The notes: generated by a model from the sequence alone, not told the origin. Positions 9,076-19,238 are shown, counted from the first letter of the stretch. The stretch: DNA of 64,000 bases from Nevskiaceae bacterium (GCA_024234075.1 JACKOV010000003.1:648219-712218), one strand, 5' to 3'. Numbers and translations: made by a program.

Positions 9076-10989
9076 TTACCCGCCGACCAGGCGGGCACGG
9101 TCCGAATGGTGGGCCGCCCACCATCCTTCGATCGTCCGTGCGAGGCCCGCGGCATCGAGCCCGGCGGCGGCGAGGCAGTCCTCGCGCGAGCCGTGCTCGA
9201 TGAACCGGTCGGGGATGCCGACGGACAGCTGCGGCAATTGGACGTCGGCGGCGGCGAGCAGTTCGGTGACGGCCGCGCCGGCGCCGCCGGCCAGCACGTT
9301 TTCTTCGACGGTGACCAGGCCGCGGTGGCGGGCGCTCAGGTGCAGCACCAGTTCTTCGTCCAGGGGTTTGACGAAACGCATGTTGACCACGGTTGCATCG
9401 AGTCGCTCGCCGATCGCGAGCGCGGCCTGCAGCAGGGTGCCGAAGCAGAGGATCGCCAGTCCGGCGCGGCCTTCGCGGCGAATCTCGCCGCGGCCGACCG
9501 GCAGGGCCGACAGCTGCGATTCGATTGCGACGCCCGGGCCGGTGCCGCGCGGGTAGCGGACGGCGGTCGGTCCATCGATCGTGGTGGCCGTATAGAGCAT
9601 CTGCCGGCACTCGTTCTCGTCGGCCGGCGCCATGATCACCATGTTGGGGATGCAGCGCAGGTAGGAGAGATCGAAAGCGCCCTGATGGGTGGAGCCGTCA
9701 CTGCCGACCAGGCCGGCGCGATCGAGTGCGAACACGATCGGCAGGTTCTGCAGCGCCACGTCGTGGATCAGCTGGTCGTAGGCGCGCTGCAGGAAGGTCG
9801 AGTAGATCGCGACCACCGGCTTCAGTCCTTCGCAGGCGAGGCCGGCGGCGAAGGTCACCGCGTGCTGCTCGGCGATCGCGACGTCGAAATAGCGCTTCGG
9901 AAAGCGCTTCGAGAACTCGACCAGTCCCGAGCCTTCGCGCATCGCCGGGGTGATGCCGATCAGCCGCGGTTCGCGCTCGGCCATGTCGCAGAGCCACTGG
10001 CCGAAAACCTGGGTGAAGGACGGCCCGGTCGCCTTGTCCTTGAAGATCGTGCCGCTCGCCGGATCGAACGGGCCGGGGCCATGCCACTTGATTGGATCGG
10101 CCTCGGCCGGCGCGTAGCCTTTGCCCTTGCGGGTGACGACATGCAGGAACTGCGGGCCGCGCAGCTTGCGCTGGTTGCGCAGGGTCGCGACCAGGGTGTC
10201 GACGTCGTGGCCGTCGATCGGCCCGATGTAGTTGAAGCCGAGTTCCTCGAACAGCGTGCCGGGCAGCACCATGCCTTTGACGTGTTCTTCGGAGCGGCGA
10301 GCCAGCTCCCAGACGGTGGGCATCTGCCGCAGCACCTTCTTGCCGCGTTCGCGCAGTGCGGCGTACATGCGGCCCGACAGGATCCGCGCGAAGTAGTGCG
10401 ACATGGCGCCGACGTTCTCGGAGATCGACATGTCGTTGTCGTTGAGCACCACCAGCAGATCGGCTTTCAGGGAGCCGGCGTTGTTGAGTGCCTCGAACGC
10501 CATGCCGGCGGTCATCGCGCCATCGCCGATGACGGCCACGACGCGGCGGTCGATGGCCTCCTGCTGGGCCGCGACCGCCATGCCGAGCGCGGCGCTGATC
10601 GAGGTGCTCGAATGCCCCACGCCGAAGGTGTCGTAGATGCTTTCGCTGCGGGCGGGAAACGGCGCCAGCCCGTCCTTCTGCTTGATGGTGGCGAGCCGGT
10701 CGCGGCGCCCGGTCAGGACCTTGTGCGGATAGGCCTGGTGGCCGACATCCCAGACCAGCCGGTCGTGCGGCGTGTCGTAGACATAATGCAGGGCGACTGT
10801 CAGCTCGACCGTGCCGAGGCCGGCCGCGAAATGACCGCCGCGGGTCGCAACCGTGCGGATCAGGTAGTCCCGCAGCTCGGCGCAGACCGCCGCGAGCTGC
10901 GAGGGCTCGAGGCGTCGCAGGTCGGTCGGCGATTCGATGCCCGACAGCAACGGGTGGAGGGAGGCAGGGCCGGTCATTGCACCCGTCAT
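9076..10989 (-). CDS. dxs: 1-deoxy-D-xylulose-5-phosphate synthase
   Basis: Thiamine-diphosphate enzyme that joins pyruvate and glyceraldehyde 3-phosphate in the first step of the MEP isoprenoid pathway. The N-terminal domain has [12 protein letters not shown] near residue 60 and the TPP motif [18 protein letters not shown] near 155. The transketolase domain has [15 protein letters not shown] near 370 and the C-terminal domain follows. At 637 residues it is full length. A second in-frame ATG 12 bases later (10977) is an equally good start. It lies between ispA and folE2. Confidence 0.96.
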   Translation of the reverse strand: MTGAMTGPASLHPLLSGIESPTDLRRLEPSQLAAVCAELRDYLIRTVATRGGHFAAGLGTVELTVALHYVYDTPHDRLVWDVGHQAYPHKVLTGRRDRLATIKQKDGLAPFPARSESIYDTFGVGHSSTSISAALGMAVAAQQEAIDRRVVAVIGDGAMTAGMAFEALNNAGSLKADLLVVLNDNDMSISENVGAMSHYFARILSGRMYAALRERGKKVLRQMPTVWELARRSEEHVKGMVLPGTLFEELGFNYIGPIDGHDVDTLVATLRNQRKLRGPQFLHVVTRKGKGYAPAEADPIKWHGPGPFDPASGTIFKDKATGPSFTQVFGQWLCDMAEREPRLIGITPAMREGSGLVEFSKRFPKRYFDVAIAEQHAVTFAAGLACEGLKPVVAIYSTFLQRAYDQLIHDVALQNLPIVFALDRAGLVGSDGSTHQGAFDLSYLRCIPNMVIMAPADENECRQMLYTATTIDGPTAVRYPRGTGPGVAIESQLSALPVGRGEIRREGRAGLAILCFGTLLQAALAIGERLDATVVNMRFVKPLDEELVLHLSARHRGLVTVEENVLAGGAGAAVTELLAAADVQLPQLSVGIPDRFIEHGSREDCLAAAGLDAAGLARTIEGWWAAHHSDRARLVGG

Positions 10990-11055
10990 CTTACACGGGC
11001 TGGCCAGGGGCCCGGATGCGAGCCGTTCAGAGGGCCGCCGCGGACCCCGTGGCGC

Positions 11056-11967
11056 TCAGTTGCCGCGTCCAGTGACGAAATGCGCCAGGTCCACCAGATC
11101 CGCCGCGCGGTCGCCGAGCGGCGCGAGCGCCGCGACCGCGAGGTCGTGCTGCGCCCGGGCGAGGCGCCGGGCCTCGTCGAGACCGACGATGCTCGGATAG
11201 GTGGGTTTGGCGCGCGCGGCATCCGCACCGGCCGATTTGCCGAGCTGCTCGGTGGTCCCCGCGACATCCAGGATGTCGTCCTGGATCTGGAAGGCCAGGC
11301 CGATCGCGGTCCCGAACTGGTGGAGTGCGTCGTACAGCGGGCCACTGCGGGCGCCGGCGGCCACCGCGCCGAGCAGCACGCTGGTCTCGATCAGCGCGCC
11401 GGTCTTGCGACGGTGCATGGCTTCGAGGGTCGGCAGGTCGAGACGCCGGCCGACCGATTCGAGGTCGATCGCCTGACCACCGGCCATGCCGAGGGTGCCG
11501 ATGCCGGAGGCAAGCAGGCGGATCATGTCGAGGCGGGCCGCCGCGTCGCCGGCCGCCGGATCTCGTTCGCCGGCCAGTACCTGGAAGGCCAGAGCCTGCA
11601 GCGCATCGCCGGTCAGGATCGCCGTGGCTTCGTCGAACGCGCGGTGGCAAGTCGGGCGGCCGCGGCGCAGATCGTCGTTGTCCATGGCCGGCAGGTCGTC
11701 GTGGACCAGGCTGTAGACGTGGATCAGCTCGACCGCGGCGGCCGGGGCATCCAGCTGCTCGAGCGGTGCGCCGAGTGCGCTGCCGGTCAGGTACACCAGG
11801 ATCGGCCGCAATCGCTTGCCGCCACTGAGCGAGCTGTAGCGCATCGCGGCCCGCAGCCGGGGCGTGCCGGGATCGGGCAGGGTGAGCACGACATCGAGCA
11901 CGGTCTCGATGCGGTCCCGGTAGGCAGCGAGTCGGGCGTCGAGTGCCGCGGCCGGCGGTCGGGTCAC
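11056..11967 (-). CDS. ispA: (2E,6E)-farnesyl diphosphate synthase
   Basis: Prenyltransferase that builds farnesyl diphosphate from IPP and DMAPP, downstream of Dxs. Both Asp-rich motifs are visible: first [10 protein letters not shown] near residue 92 and second DDILD near 235. The GGKRLRP motif near residue 49 fits IspA. The start is a GTG that overlaps the xseB stop as GTGA. The xseB-ispA-dxs order is conserved across Gammaproteobacteria. Confidence 0.95.
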   Translation of the reverse strand: MTRPPAAALDARLAAYRDRIETVLDVVLTLPDPGTPRLRAAMRYSSLSGGKRLRPILVYLTGSALGAPLEQLDAPAAAVELIHVYSLVHDDLPAMDNDDLRRGRPTCHRAFDEATAILTGDALQALAFQVLAGERDPAAGDAAARLDMIRLLASGIGTLGMAGGQAIDLESVGRRLDLPTLEAMHRRKTGALIETSVLLGAVAAGARSGPLYDALHQFGTAIGLAFQIQDDILDVAGTTEQLGKSAGADAARAKPTYPSIVGLDEARRLARAQHDLAVAALAPLGDRAADLVDLAHFVTGRGN

Positions 11968-12248
11968 GCCTCGTCCTCGTCGTCGGCATCCTCCGCTTCG
12001 GGCTCGCTCTCCGCACGGTCGGCGTCGAAGGTGCCGGTTTCGGTCCGGCCGTCGCGCTGCAACAGGATTTCGACCCGGGCCTGAGCCGATTGCAGCGCGA
12101 GCTGGCAGTCGCGGGTCAGTGCGACGCCCCGTTCGAAGGTGCGCAACGACTCCTCGAGCGGCAGATCGCCGGCTTCCAGGCGTTCGACGAGTTGCTCGAG
12201 TTCCTGCAAGGATTTCTCGAAATCCGGCTGGCGAGACTTGCGATTCAA
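11964..12248 (-). CDS. xseB: Exodeoxyribonuclease VII small subunit
   Basis: Small helical subunit of exonuclease VII. The conserved part is [36 protein letters not shown], spread over about residues 8-43, followed by a very acidic C-terminal tail. I chose the TTG at 12248 (94 residues): the best minus-strand promoter (-10 at 12280-12285) would start transcription about 25 bases upstream, while the only upstream ATG at 12419 lies inside the divergent rubrerythrin gene. No strong Shine-Dalgarno sequence is seen. It overlaps ispA by 4 bases. Confidence 0.88.
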   Translation of the reverse strand: MNRKSRQPDFEKSLQELEQLVERLEAGDLPLEESLRTFERGVALTRDCQLALQSAQARVEILLQRDGRTETGTFDADRAESEPEAEDADDEDEA

Positions 12249-12279
12249 GGCGGCGGCCTGTGTGGCGTGGGTACGCGAC

Positions 12280-12307
12280 GTTATACGGGGGTGGATTTGG
12301 CGGTCAA
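12280..12307 (-). promoter_or_regulatory. Predicted sigma-70 promoter for xseB-ispA-dxs-folE2
   Basis: Read on the minus strand, TTGACC (12307-12302) and TATAAC (12285-12280) are separated by 16 bases. Transcription would begin near 12273, giving a short leader before the xseB TTG. The rubrerythrin promoter lies immediately next to it in the opposite direction. Confidence 0.55.
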
Positions 12308-12322
12308 ACCAAACGGCACTCG

Positions 12323-12351
12323 TTGACCCTGTCGGGAACCGGGCATACAGT
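12323..12351 (+). promoter_or_regulatory. Predicted sigma-70 promoter of the rubrerythrin operon
   Basis: TTGACC at 12323-12328 and TACAGT at 12346-12351 with a 17-base spacer. The predicted start point falls near 12358, directly at the palindrome 12359-12373. This is pattern matching only. Confidence 0.5.
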
Positions 12352-12358
12352 TTCCGTC

Positions 12359-12373
12359 TTAGACTTGGTCTAA
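12359..12373. promoter_or_regulatory. Perfect palindrome TTAGAC-TTG-GTCTAA, candidate operator
   Basis: A perfect 6-3-6 inverted repeat that covers the predicted transcription start of the rubrerythrin gene. Its size and position fit a dimeric repressor site, of the kind bound by Fur-family or Rrf2-family iron/redox regulators. The exact regulator cannot be read from the sequence, and no regulator gene is adjacent. Confidence 0.5.
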
Positions 12374-12399
12374 AGGTTGGGCAAGGAAGGAGAGATTTC

Positions 12400-12813
12400 G
12401 TGAACCTAAAAGGCAGCAAGACCGAAAAGAATCTGAAGGATGCCTTCGCCGGCGAGTCGCAGGCGAACCGTCGTTACCTCTATTTCGCGGCCAAGGCCGA
12501 TGTCGAGGGTTTCAACGACGTGTCGGCCGTGTTCCGTTCCACCGCCGAAGGTGAAACGGGGCATGCGCATGGCCATCTCGAGTATCTCGAGGCGGTCGGC
12601 GATCCGGCCACGGGCCTGCCGATCGGCGATACCAAGCTGAATCTGAAGGCTTCGATCGCCGGTGAAACCCACGAGTACACCGACATGTACCCGGGCATGG
12701 CGAAACAGGCCCGCGAAGAGGGCTTTGCCGAGATCGCGGACTGGTTCGAGACGCTGGCCAAGGCGGAGCGTTCGCACGCCAACCGTTTCCAGAAGGCGCT
12801 GGATTCGATCTGA
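12400..12813 (+). CDS. Rubrerythrin, short form without rubredoxin domain
   Basis: Di-iron four-helix protein of the ferritin-like superfamily, in related proteins a peroxide reductase. The 137 residues carry the paired ligand helices: GESQANRRY near residue 18, [10 protein letters not shown] near 49, ETHEYTDMY near 87 and AERSHANRF near 120. The C-terminal rubredoxin domain of classic rubrerythrins is missing, so electrons must come from another protein, plausibly the Fe-S oxidoreductase encoded next. The start is a GTG with GGAAGGAGAG shortly upstream. A strong 12-bp hairpin follows the stop. Confidence 0.93.
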   Translation: MNLKGSKTEKNLKDAFAGESQANRRYLYFAAKADVEGFNDVSAVFRSTAEGETGHAHGHLEYLEAVGDPATGLPIGDTKLNLKASIAGETHEYTDMYPGMAKQAREEGFAEIADWFETLAKAERSHANRFQKALDSI

Positions 12814-12825
12814 TTCGACGCCTCC

Positions 12826-12852
12826 GGTCCCGCGGCGTCGCGCCGCGGGGCC
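12826..12852 (+). terminator. Strong GC hairpin after rubrerythrin, no U-tract
   Basis: GGTCCCGCGGCG, a TCG loop, then CGCCGCGGGGCC form a 12-bp stem with one G-U pair, 13 bases after the rubrerythrin stop. No run of T follows, so a clean intrinsic terminator is unlikely. An RNA-stability or partial-attenuation element that raises rubrerythrin over the downstream genes is more plausible. It lies 99 bases before the next start codon. Confidence 0.5.
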
Positions 12853-12951
12853 GGGCTCGAGCCGGCCGTGGCACATCCAGGCGCAGCCCTGATGCTGTGC
12901 CGCGCCCTCTGCGGCCCCGCTTGCTTCGTTTTGCGCAGGACACGCCGACGC

Positions 12952-14298
12952 ATGAGCAGCACCCCGACTCCCGCAGGGCGCGAAGGCAGCCTCGAGGCCC
13001 CGACCCGCCATCCGCTCGACTGGCAGAACCCCGGGTTCTACGACCAGGCCGCGCTCGACAAAGAGCTCGAGCGCGTCTTCGACATCTGTCATGGCTGCCG
13101 TCGCTGCTTCTCGCTCTGCAATGCGTTTCCGACGCTGTTCGATGCGATCGACGAGAGTTCGAGCGGCGAGCTCGACGGGGTCGCCAAGACGGTCTACTGG
13201 GACGTCGTGGATCACTGTTACCTCTGTGACATGTGCTACATGACCAAGTGTCCCTATGTGCCGCCGCATCCGTGGAATCTCGATTTTCCGCACTTGATGC
13301 TGCGGGCCAAGGCGACCGCGGCCCGCAAGGGCAAGATCCGCGCCCGCGACCGGATCCTCTCGTCCACCGACGTGGTGGGCAGCATCGCGGGCATCCCGGT
13401 GGTCGCGCCGATCGTCAATGCGGTGAACGCGTCGAGTGCCGGCCGCAAGCTGCTGCAGAAGACGCTCGGTGTCGCAGCCGATGCGCCGATCCCGAAATAC
13501 CATTCGAACAGTGCCCGCAAGCGTCTCGCCGGCCGCGAGCTGCAGGCCGAGGTCCGGCCGACCGCCGAGACGCGCGGCAAGGTGGTGCTGTTCACGACCT
13601 GCTACGGCAACCGCAACGAGCCGGATCTGAACACCGACCTGGTGGCGATTTTCGAGCACAACGGCATTCCGGTACGGATCGTCGCGCAGGAAAAGTGCTG
13701 TGGCATGCCGAAGCTCGAGCTCGGCGACCTCGAGACCGTGGCGCGCCACAAAGAGGTGAACGTCCCGCAGCTCAAGCAGGCGATCGACGACGGCTACGAC
13801 ATCGTCGCGCCGATTCCATCCTGCGTGTTGATGTTCAAGCAGGAGCTGCCGCTGATGTTCCCGCAGGATGCGGCCGTGCAGGCGGTCAAGGCGCGGATCT
13901 TCGATCCGTTCGAATACCTGATGCTGCGGCACAAGGCCGGCTTGCTGAAGACCGATTTCAAGACCTCGATCGGCAAGGTCAGCTATCACGTGCCCTGCCA
14001 TCTGCGGGTGCAGAACATCGGCCTGAAGACCCGCGATACACTGAAGCTCGTGCCCGACACCACGATCGAGGTGATCGAGCGCTGCTCGGGCCACAACGGC
14101 ACCTATGCGGTCAAAGAGGAGTTTCGCGCGGCCTCGGTCAAGATCGGCAAGCCGGTGGTGACACGCGTCCAGGGCGCCAAGCCCGACTACTACGCCAGCG
14201 ATTGCCCGATGGCCGGCCACCAGATCGAGTCCGGCCTCGCCGAACACTCGCCGCCGACGCATCCGTTGCGGTTGCTGCGCATCGCCTACGGCATCTGA
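12952..14298 (+). CDS. GlpC/HdrD-like iron-sulfur oxidoreductase (CCG domain)
   Basis: Cytoplasmic or peripheral Fe-S protein of 448 residues. Two ferredoxin-type clusters are visible near the N-terminus: [11 protein letters not shown] near residue 46 and [13 protein letters not shown] near 88. Two CCG-type modules follow: TTCYGN with CCGMP near 247, and VPCHL with CSGHNG near 380, the second having Ser for the usual second Cys. Such proteins pass electrons like GlpC or heterodisulfide reductase subunit D. Placement between rubrerythrin and DUF3501 suggests it reduces the rubrerythrin (inference). The ATG at 12952 is chosen because upstream residues look unconserved. Confidence 0.9.
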   Translation: MSSTPTPAGREGSLEAPTRHPLDWQNPGFYDQAALDKELERVFDICHGCRRCFSLCNAFPTLFDAIDESSSGELDGVAKTVYWDVVDHCYLCDMCYMTKCPYVPPHPWNLDFPHLMLRAKATAARKGKIRARDRILSSTDVVGSIAGIPVVAPIVNAVNASSAGRKLLQKTLGVAADAPIPKYHSNSARKRLAGRELQAEVRPTAETRGKVVLFTTCYGNRNEPDLNTDLVAIFEHNGIPVRIVAQEKCCGMPKLELGDLETVARHKEVNVPQLKQAIDDGYDIVAPIPSCVLMFKQELPLMFPQDAAVQAVKARIFDPFEYLMLRHKAGLLKTDFKTSIGKVSYHVPCHLRVQNIGLKTRDTLKLVPDTTIEVIERCSGHNGTYAVKEEFRAASVKIGKPVVTRVQGAKPDYYASDCPMAGHQIESGLAEHSPPTHPLRLLRIAYGI

Positions 14299-14314
14299 GC
14301 GGGCGGAGCAGGTC

Positions 14315-14899
14315 ATGCAGAAGCTGACAGCCACGGATCTCATGCCGCTCGAGCAGTACGCCCGCGAGCGCGCCGCGTTCCGCGCCCGGGTGCTGGAGCA
14401 CAAACAGACCCGTCAGGTGGGCGTGGGGCCCAATACCACCTGGTGTTTCGAGGATCGGCTGACGATCCAGTACCAGATCCAGGAGATGCTGCGGACCGAA
14501 AAGATCTTCGAGCCGGCGGGCATCGCCGGCGAGCTCGAGGCCTACAATCCGCTGATTCCGGACGGGCGCAACTGGAAAGTGACGCTGCTGGTCGAGTTCT
14601 CCGACCCGCAGCTGCGCCAACGGCGTCTTGCCGAGCTAAAGGGGGTCGAAGACCGCTGCTGGGTCCAGGTCGCCGATTTCGGCCGGGTGTTTGCGATTGC
14701 CGACGAAGATCTCGACCGGGAAAACGAGGAGAAGACCTCGTCGGTCCATTTTCTGCGCTTCGAGCTGACCGAGGCGATGGTGGCGGCGTTGCGCTACGGG
14801 GCGTCGCTCGCGATGGGGGTCGATCATCCGACCTATCGCCATTCGGTCGACGGTGTGGCCGAGCCCGTGCGGCGATCGCTGCTGGCCGATCTGAGCTGA
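14315..14899 (+). CDS. DUF3501 family protein
   Basis: A 194-residue soluble protein that I recognise as DUF3501, starting MQKLTATDLMPLEQYA and containing RTEKIFE and NPLIPDG motifs near residues 59-82, a central beta-rich segment, and SSVHFLRFELT near 142. No catalytic motif is evident. The family usually follows rubrerythrin and the same Fe-S oxidoreductase, which points to a shared peroxide or redox function, but no role is established that I know of. It begins 16 bases after the Fe-S gene with GGAGCAGG upstream. Confidence 0.85.
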   Translation: MQKLTATDLMPLEQYARERAAFRARVLEHKQTRQVGVGPNTTWCFEDRLTIQYQIQEMLRTEKIFEPAGIAGELEAYNPLIPDGRNWKVTLLVEFSDPQLRQRRLAELKGVEDRCWVQVADFGRVFAIADEDLDRENEEKTSSVHFLRFELTEAMVAALRYGASLAMGVDHPTYRHSVDGVAEPVRRSLLADLS

Positions 14900-14921
14900 C
14901 GACGCGAAGGCCCGCGTCGTC
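14898..14921. terminator. Perfect 9-bp inverted repeat at the end of the DUF3501 gene
   Basis: GACGACGCG, a 6-base loop, then CGCGTCGTC. The repeat overlaps the stop codon of the DUF3501 gene and ends three bases before the parE -10 hexamer, so it occupies the place of a -35 element. It could end the upstream transcript (no U-tract) or act as a binding site controlling parE. Confidence 0.4.
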
Positions 14922-14924
14922 CGC

Positions 14925-14930
14925 TATACT
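14925..14930 (+). promoter_or_regulatory. Predicted -10 element for parE
   Basis: TATACT, with no good -35 hexamer at 16-18 bases because that position is filled by the inverted repeat 14898-14921. The predicted start point near 14937 coincides with the first base of hairpin 1 of the leader. Confidence 0.4.
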
Positions 14931-14936
14931 CGCCGC

Positions 14937-14990
14937 GCCGCGGGACTGACAGCCTGCGGCAAACCCAGCCCGGGGACTGACAGCCCTGGG
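14937..14990 (+). ncRNA. Tandem hairpins with identical ACTGACAG loops in the parE leader
   Basis: Hairpin 1 (14937-14960) pairs GCCGCGGG with CCTGCGGC; hairpin 2 (14969-14990) pairs CCCGGGG with CCCTGGG. Each contains one G-U pair, and both expose the same 8-base loop ACTGACAG inside a repeated GGGACTGACAGCC, 31 bases apart. The stems differ in sequence yet still pair, which suggests selection on structure and loop. The location fits a parE 5' leader element bound by a protein or small RNA; I do not recognise a described RNA family. Confidence 0.5.
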
Positions 14991-15040
14991 CGGCGGGCGC
15001 TTGTCACTCACTATCTCTTTGCTTGCGGAACCGTCCCCTG

Positions 15041-16930
15041 ATGGCGAAAGACTACGACGCCTCGGCGATCGAGGTCCTGTCTGGATTGGAGCCCGTGCGC
15101 CGACGCCCGGGCATGTATACCGACACCTCCCGGCCGAATCATCTCGCGCACGAAGTCATCGACAACAGCGTCGATGAAGCGCTCGGCGGGCATGCCAGGC
15201 ACATCACGGTCACGCTCCACAAGGACGGCTCGCTTGAAGTCGCCGACGATGGCCGCGGCATGCCGGTCGACATCCATCCGAAAGAGAAGGTCAGCGGTGT
15301 CGAGCTGATCCTCACGCGCCTGCATGCCGGCGGCAAGTTCGATGGCAGCAGTTACAAATACTCCGGCGGTCTGCATGGCGTCGGCGTCTCGGTGGTCAAC
15401 GCGTTGTCGAAGCAGCTGGAGTGCTGGATCCGCCGCGGCGGCAAGGAATACAACATCGGCTTCAGGGACGGCAAGGTGGCCTCGAAGCTCGAGGTGGTGG
15501 GCACCACGGGGGCGCGCAACACCGGCACGAGGCTGCGCTTCTGGCCCGACCCGAAGTACTTCGACTCGGAGAAATTCTCGGTGCCGCAGTTGCGGCATGT
15601 GCTCAAGGCCAAGGCGGTGCTCTGCCCCGGGCTCAGGCTGGCTTTCCTCAACGAGCTCACCGGCGAGAAGGGCGAGTGGTTTTTCACCGGCGATCTGGGC
15701 GGTTATCTTGCCGACGAGCTGGGCAAGACGGAGCGTCTGCCCGCGGAGCCGATCACCGGGCGGCGCGAGCAGGAACAGGACACGGTCGAGTTCGCGCTCT
15801 GCTGGGCACCCGATGCCGACCAGGCGATTGCCGAGAGCTACGTCAACCTGATTCCGACCATCGAGGGCGGCACGCACGTCAATGGCCTGCGGGCGGGCAC
15901 GACCACGGCGGTGCGCGAGTTTTGCGAGTTCCGCAACCTGCTGCCGCGTGGCGTGAAGCTCACGCCCGAAGACGTCTGGGACGGCGCGCGCTATGTGCTG
16001 TCGATCAAGATCCGCGAGCCGCAGTTCGCGGGGCAGACCAAGGAGCGGCTGGCCTCGCGCGATGCCGCGGCACTGGTCGAGGGTTTCGTCAAGGATCATC
16101 TCGGGCTGTGGTTCGCCCAGCATCCGGATGCCGGCGAGAAGATCGCGCAATACGCGATCGCCAATGCACAGGAGCGCCTCAAGGCGGCGCAGAAGGTGCA
16201 GCGCAAGCGGGTCTCCAGCGGTCCGGCCTTGCCGGGCAAGCTGGCCGATTGCGCCAGCGACGATCCGCGCCGTTCCGAGCTGTTCCTGGTCGAGGGCGAC
16301 TCGGCCGGCGGTTCGGCCAAGCAGGCGCGCGAGAAGGACTTCCAGGCGATCATGCCGCTGCGCGGCAAGATCCTGAACACCTGGGAGCTTGATCACGGCG
16401 CCATCGGTTCCTCGCAGGAGGTGCACGACATCAGCGTCGCCCTCGGTGTCGAGCCCGGCGATGCCGACGTTTCGCGGCTGCGCTACCACAAGATCTGCAT
16501 CCTCGCCGATGCCGATTCCGATGGGCAGCACATCGCGACGCTGCTGTGCGCGCTGTTCCTGCGGCACTTCCGGCCGCTGGTCGCCCAGGGCCACGTGTTT
16601 GTGGCGATGCCGCCGCTGTTTCGCATCGATGCCGGCAAGCAGGTGGCCTATGCACTCGACGAGGCCGAGCGCGATCAGATCCTGGAAAAGTTTGCACGAG
16701 AGTCGCGGGCCAAACCGGTGGTGATGCGATTCAAGGGTCTCGGCGAGATGAATCCGAGCCAGTTGCGCGAAACCACCATGGATCCACGCACGCGCCGCCT
16801 GGTGCAGCTGACGCTGGAGGCGCGCGACGAGACCGATTCCCTGATGGACATGCTGCTCGCCAAGAAGCGTTCCGCCGACCGGCGCGCGTGGCTCGAGCAG
16901 AAGGGCAACCTCGCCGAAGTCCTGCCCTGA
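15041..16930 (+). CDS. parE: DNA topoisomerase IV subunit B
   Basis: ATPase subunit of topoisomerase IV, which decatenates daughter chromosomes with ParC. It has the GHKL ATPase domain ([11 protein letters not shown] near residue 42, DDGRGMPV near 70, [12 protein letters not shown] near 108) and the TOPRIM domain with EGDSAGG near 420 and DADSDGQHI near 490. At 629 residues it is full length. The ATG at 15041 gives the usual start before [10 protein letters not shown]. It is followed 40 bases later by parC, so the two subunits are probably co-transcribed. Confidence 0.96.
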   Translation: MAKDYDASAIEVLSGLEPVRRRPGMYTDTSRPNHLAHEVIDNSVDEALGGHARHITVTLHKDGSLEVADDGRGMPVDIHPKEKVSGVELILTRLHAGGKFDGSSYKYSGGLHGVGVSVVNALSKQLECWIRRGGKEYNIGFRDGKVASKLEVVGTTGARNTGTRLRFWPDPKYFDSEKFSVPQLRHVLKAKAVLCPGLRLAFLNELTGEKGEWFFTGDLGGYLADELGKTERLPAEPITGRREQEQDTVEFALCWAPDADQAIAESYVNLIPTIEGGTHVNGLRAGTTTAVREFCEFRNLLPRGVKLTPEDVWDGARYVLSIKIREPQFAGQTKERLASRDAAALVEGFVKDHLGLWFAQHPDAGEKIAQYAIANAQERLKAAQKVQRKRVSSGPALPGKLADCASDDPRRSELFLVEGDSAGGSAKQAREKDFQAIMPLRGKILNTWELDHGAIGSSQEVHDISVALGVEPGDADVSRLRYHKICILADADSDGQHIATLLCALFLRHFRPLVAQGHVFVAMPPLFRIDAGKQVAYALDEAERDQILEKFARESRAKPVVMRFKGLGEMNPSQLRETTMDPRTRRLVQLTLEARDETDSLMDMLLAKKRSADRRAWLEQKGNLAEVLP

Positions 16931-16970
16931 TCACCCCACGGGTTGCCGCGACCCGGAGATTCAAGCGACG

Positions 16971-19238
16971 ATGAAGGATCTGGAACTGAACTTCGAGGGC
17001 ATCGAAAAACGCCCGCTGCGCGATTTCACCGAGAAGGCGTATCTCGACTACTCGATGTACGTGATTCTCGATCGTGCGCTGCCGGCGATCGGTGACGGTC
17101 TCAAGCCGGTGCAACGCCGCATCATCTACTCGATGAGCGAACTCGGCCTTTCGGCCGGGCAGAAGCACCGCAAGTCGGCGCTCTCGGTCGGCGACGTTCT
17201 CGGCAAATACCACCCGCACGGCGATTCCGCCTGCTACGAGGCGATGGTGCTGATGGCCCAGCCCTTCGCCTATCGCTATCCGGTCGTCGACGGGCAGGGC
17301 AACTGGGGTTCTCAGGACGATCCGAAGTCGTTCGCGGCCATGCGCTACACCGAGTCGAAGCTGACGCGCTACGCGGAGACGCTGCTCGACGAACTCGGCG
17401 AGGGCACGGTCGACTGGGTACCGAACTACGACGGCCGGCTCGAAGAACCGGCCGTATTGCCGGCGCGGCTGCCGAACCTGCTGCTGAACGGCACGACCGG
17501 CATCGCGGTCGGCATGGCGACCGACATCCCGCCCCACAATCTGTGCGAGGTGGCGGCCGCCTGCATCCACCTGCTCGACGAGCCCGAGGCCACGACCCGG
17601 GCGCTGATGAAACACATCAAGGGCCCGGACCTGCCGACCGGCGGCGAAATCGTCTCGCCGCGCGCCGACCTGGTCGAGTTCTACGAAAAGGGCCTGGGCA
17701 GCTTCAAGGCGCGGGCCACCTGGAAGATCGAGGACGACTGCATCGTCATCACGACACTGCCCTGGCTGACCTCCGGTTCCAAGGTGCAGGAGCAGATTGC
17801 CGAGCAGATGCGTGCCAAGAAGCTGCCGCTGGTCGACGATATCCGCGACGAATCCGACCACGAGCATCCGACGCGCATCGTGATCGTGCCCAAAGGCCGC
17901 AAGGTCGATACCGGCCAGCTGATGGCGCATCTGTGCGCGACCACCGATCTGGAGCGCAACTACCGCGTCAATCTGAACGTGATCGGCCTCGACGGCCGGC
18001 CACGGGTCATGGGCCTGCGGGAGATCCTGGGCGAGTGGCTGCAGTTCCGCACCACCACCGTGACGCGTCGCCTGCAGTGGCGGCTCGACAAGGTCGGCAG
18101 GCGCCTGCACATCCTCGACGGCCTGCTGATCGCCTACCTGAACCTCGATGAGGTGATCCGCATCATCCGCCGCGAGGAAGAGCCGAAGCCGGTGCTGATG
18201 AAGCGCTTCACGCTCTCGAACGAGCAGGCCGAGGCGATTCTCGAGACCAAGCTGCGGCATCTCGCCAGGCTCGAGGAGATGAAGATCCGCGAGGAGCAGA
18301 AGAAGCTCGCCGCCGAGCGCGACGAGCTCGAGGCGATCCTCAAGAGCAAAGCGCGGCTCAAGAAACTGATCGCCGCCGAGATCGAAGCCGACGCGGCCAA
18401 GTATGGCGATGCACGCCGCTCCAGGATCGTCGAGCGCGAAGCCGCGCAGGCGATCGACGAGACTGCGCTGATCGCCAACGATCCGGTCACGGTCGTGCTC
18501 TCGACCGGCGGCTGGGTCCGCCAGGCCAAGGGGCACGAGATCGATCCGCGCACGCTGCAGTACAAGTCCGGCGACGGCTACCAGCATTCGGTCCGCGGCA
18601 CGGCGCTGCAGCCGGCCGTGTTCATCGATTCGACCGGACGCTGCTACGCCCTGCCGGCGCATTCACTGCCATCCGCGCGTGGTCTGGGCGAGCCCCTGTC
18701 GGGACGCCTGAATCCACCCGACGGCGCAAAGTTTGCCGGCGTGATGATGGGCGATCCGGAAGGCCTGTGGCTACTGGTCTCCGACGCCGGCTACGGCTTT
18801 ACTGCGCGCCTCAAGGACCTGATCACCGACCGCCGCGCCGGCAAGACCGTGCTGACGGTACCGCAGGGCGCGATGGTGCTGCCGCCGGCGCCGGTGCCCA
18901 GCTCCGACGCGCTGGTCTGCGTCGCGAGCAGCGAAGGCCGGTTGCTGGTGTTTGCCGGCAAGGATGTGCCGGAAATGCCCAAGGGCAAGGGCAACAAGCT
19001 GTTCAACATTCCCACGGCCAAGGCAAGCTCGCGCGACGAAGTTCTCGCTGGCGTCGCCGTGGTGCACAAAGGCGGCAGCCTGATCGTGCACACCGGCGAG
19101 CGCCGCATGACGCTCGAATGGCCGCAGCTCAAGGACTACAAAGGCGAACGCGCGCAGCGCGGCGCGGTGCTGCCGCGCGGCTGGCGTGGCGTGACACGGC
19201 TCGAGACTTGGGTGGAGCCGGCGGCTGAGGTCAAGTAG
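16971..19238 (+). CDS. parC: DNA topoisomerase IV subunit A
   Basis: DNA-cleaving subunit of topoisomerase IV. The active-site tyrosine lies in AAMRYTESK near residue 126, preceded by [17 protein letters not shown]. The quinolone-resistance region reads [13 protein letters not shown] near residue 83, with the Ser at the usual position. A coiled-coil tower helix lies at about 420-480, and the C-terminal beta-pinwheel follows. The 755-residue length is normal for ParC. Confidence 0.96.
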   Translation: MKDLELNFEGIEKRPLRDFTEKAYLDYSMYVILDRALPAIGDGLKPVQRRIIYSMSELGLSAGQKHRKSALSVGDVLGKYHPHGDSACYEAMVLMAQPFAYRYPVVDGQGNWGSQDDPKSFAAMRYTESKLTRYAETLLDELGEGTVDWVPNYDGRLEEPAVLPARLPNLLLNGTTGIAVGMATDIPPHNLCEVAAACIHLLDEPEATTRALMKHIKGPDLPTGGEIVSPRADLVEFYEKGLGSFKARATWKIEDDCIVITTLPWLTSGSKVQEQIAEQMRAKKLPLVDDIRDESDHEHPTRIVIVPKGRKVDTGQLMAHLCATTDLERNYRVNLNVIGLDGRPRVMGLREILGEWLQFRTTTVTRRLQWRLDKVGRRLHILDGLLIAYLNLDEVIRIIRREEEPKPVLMKRFTLSNEQAEAILETKLRHLARLEEMKIREEQKKLAAERDELEAILKSKARLKKLIAAEIEADAAKYGDARRSRIVEREAAQAIDETALIANDPVTVVLSTGGWVRQAKGHEIDPRTLQYKSGDGYQHSVRGTALQPAVFIDSTGRCYALPAHSLPSARGLGEPLSGRLNPPDGAKFAGVMMGDPEGLWLLVSDAGYGFTARLKDLITDRRAGKTVLTVPQGAMVLPPAPVPSSDALVCVASSEGRLLVFAGKDVPEMPKGKGNKLFNIPTAKASSRDEVLAGVAVVHKGGSLIVHTGERRMTLEWPQLKDYKGERAQRGAVLPRGWRGVTRLETWVEPAAEVK

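Noticed and set aside
9106..12084. A 992-codon open frame on the plus strand antisense to dxs and ispA
   Set aside because: High GC makes long antisense frames common; its translation is compositionally odd, while the minus strand encodes clear Dxs, IspA and XseB.
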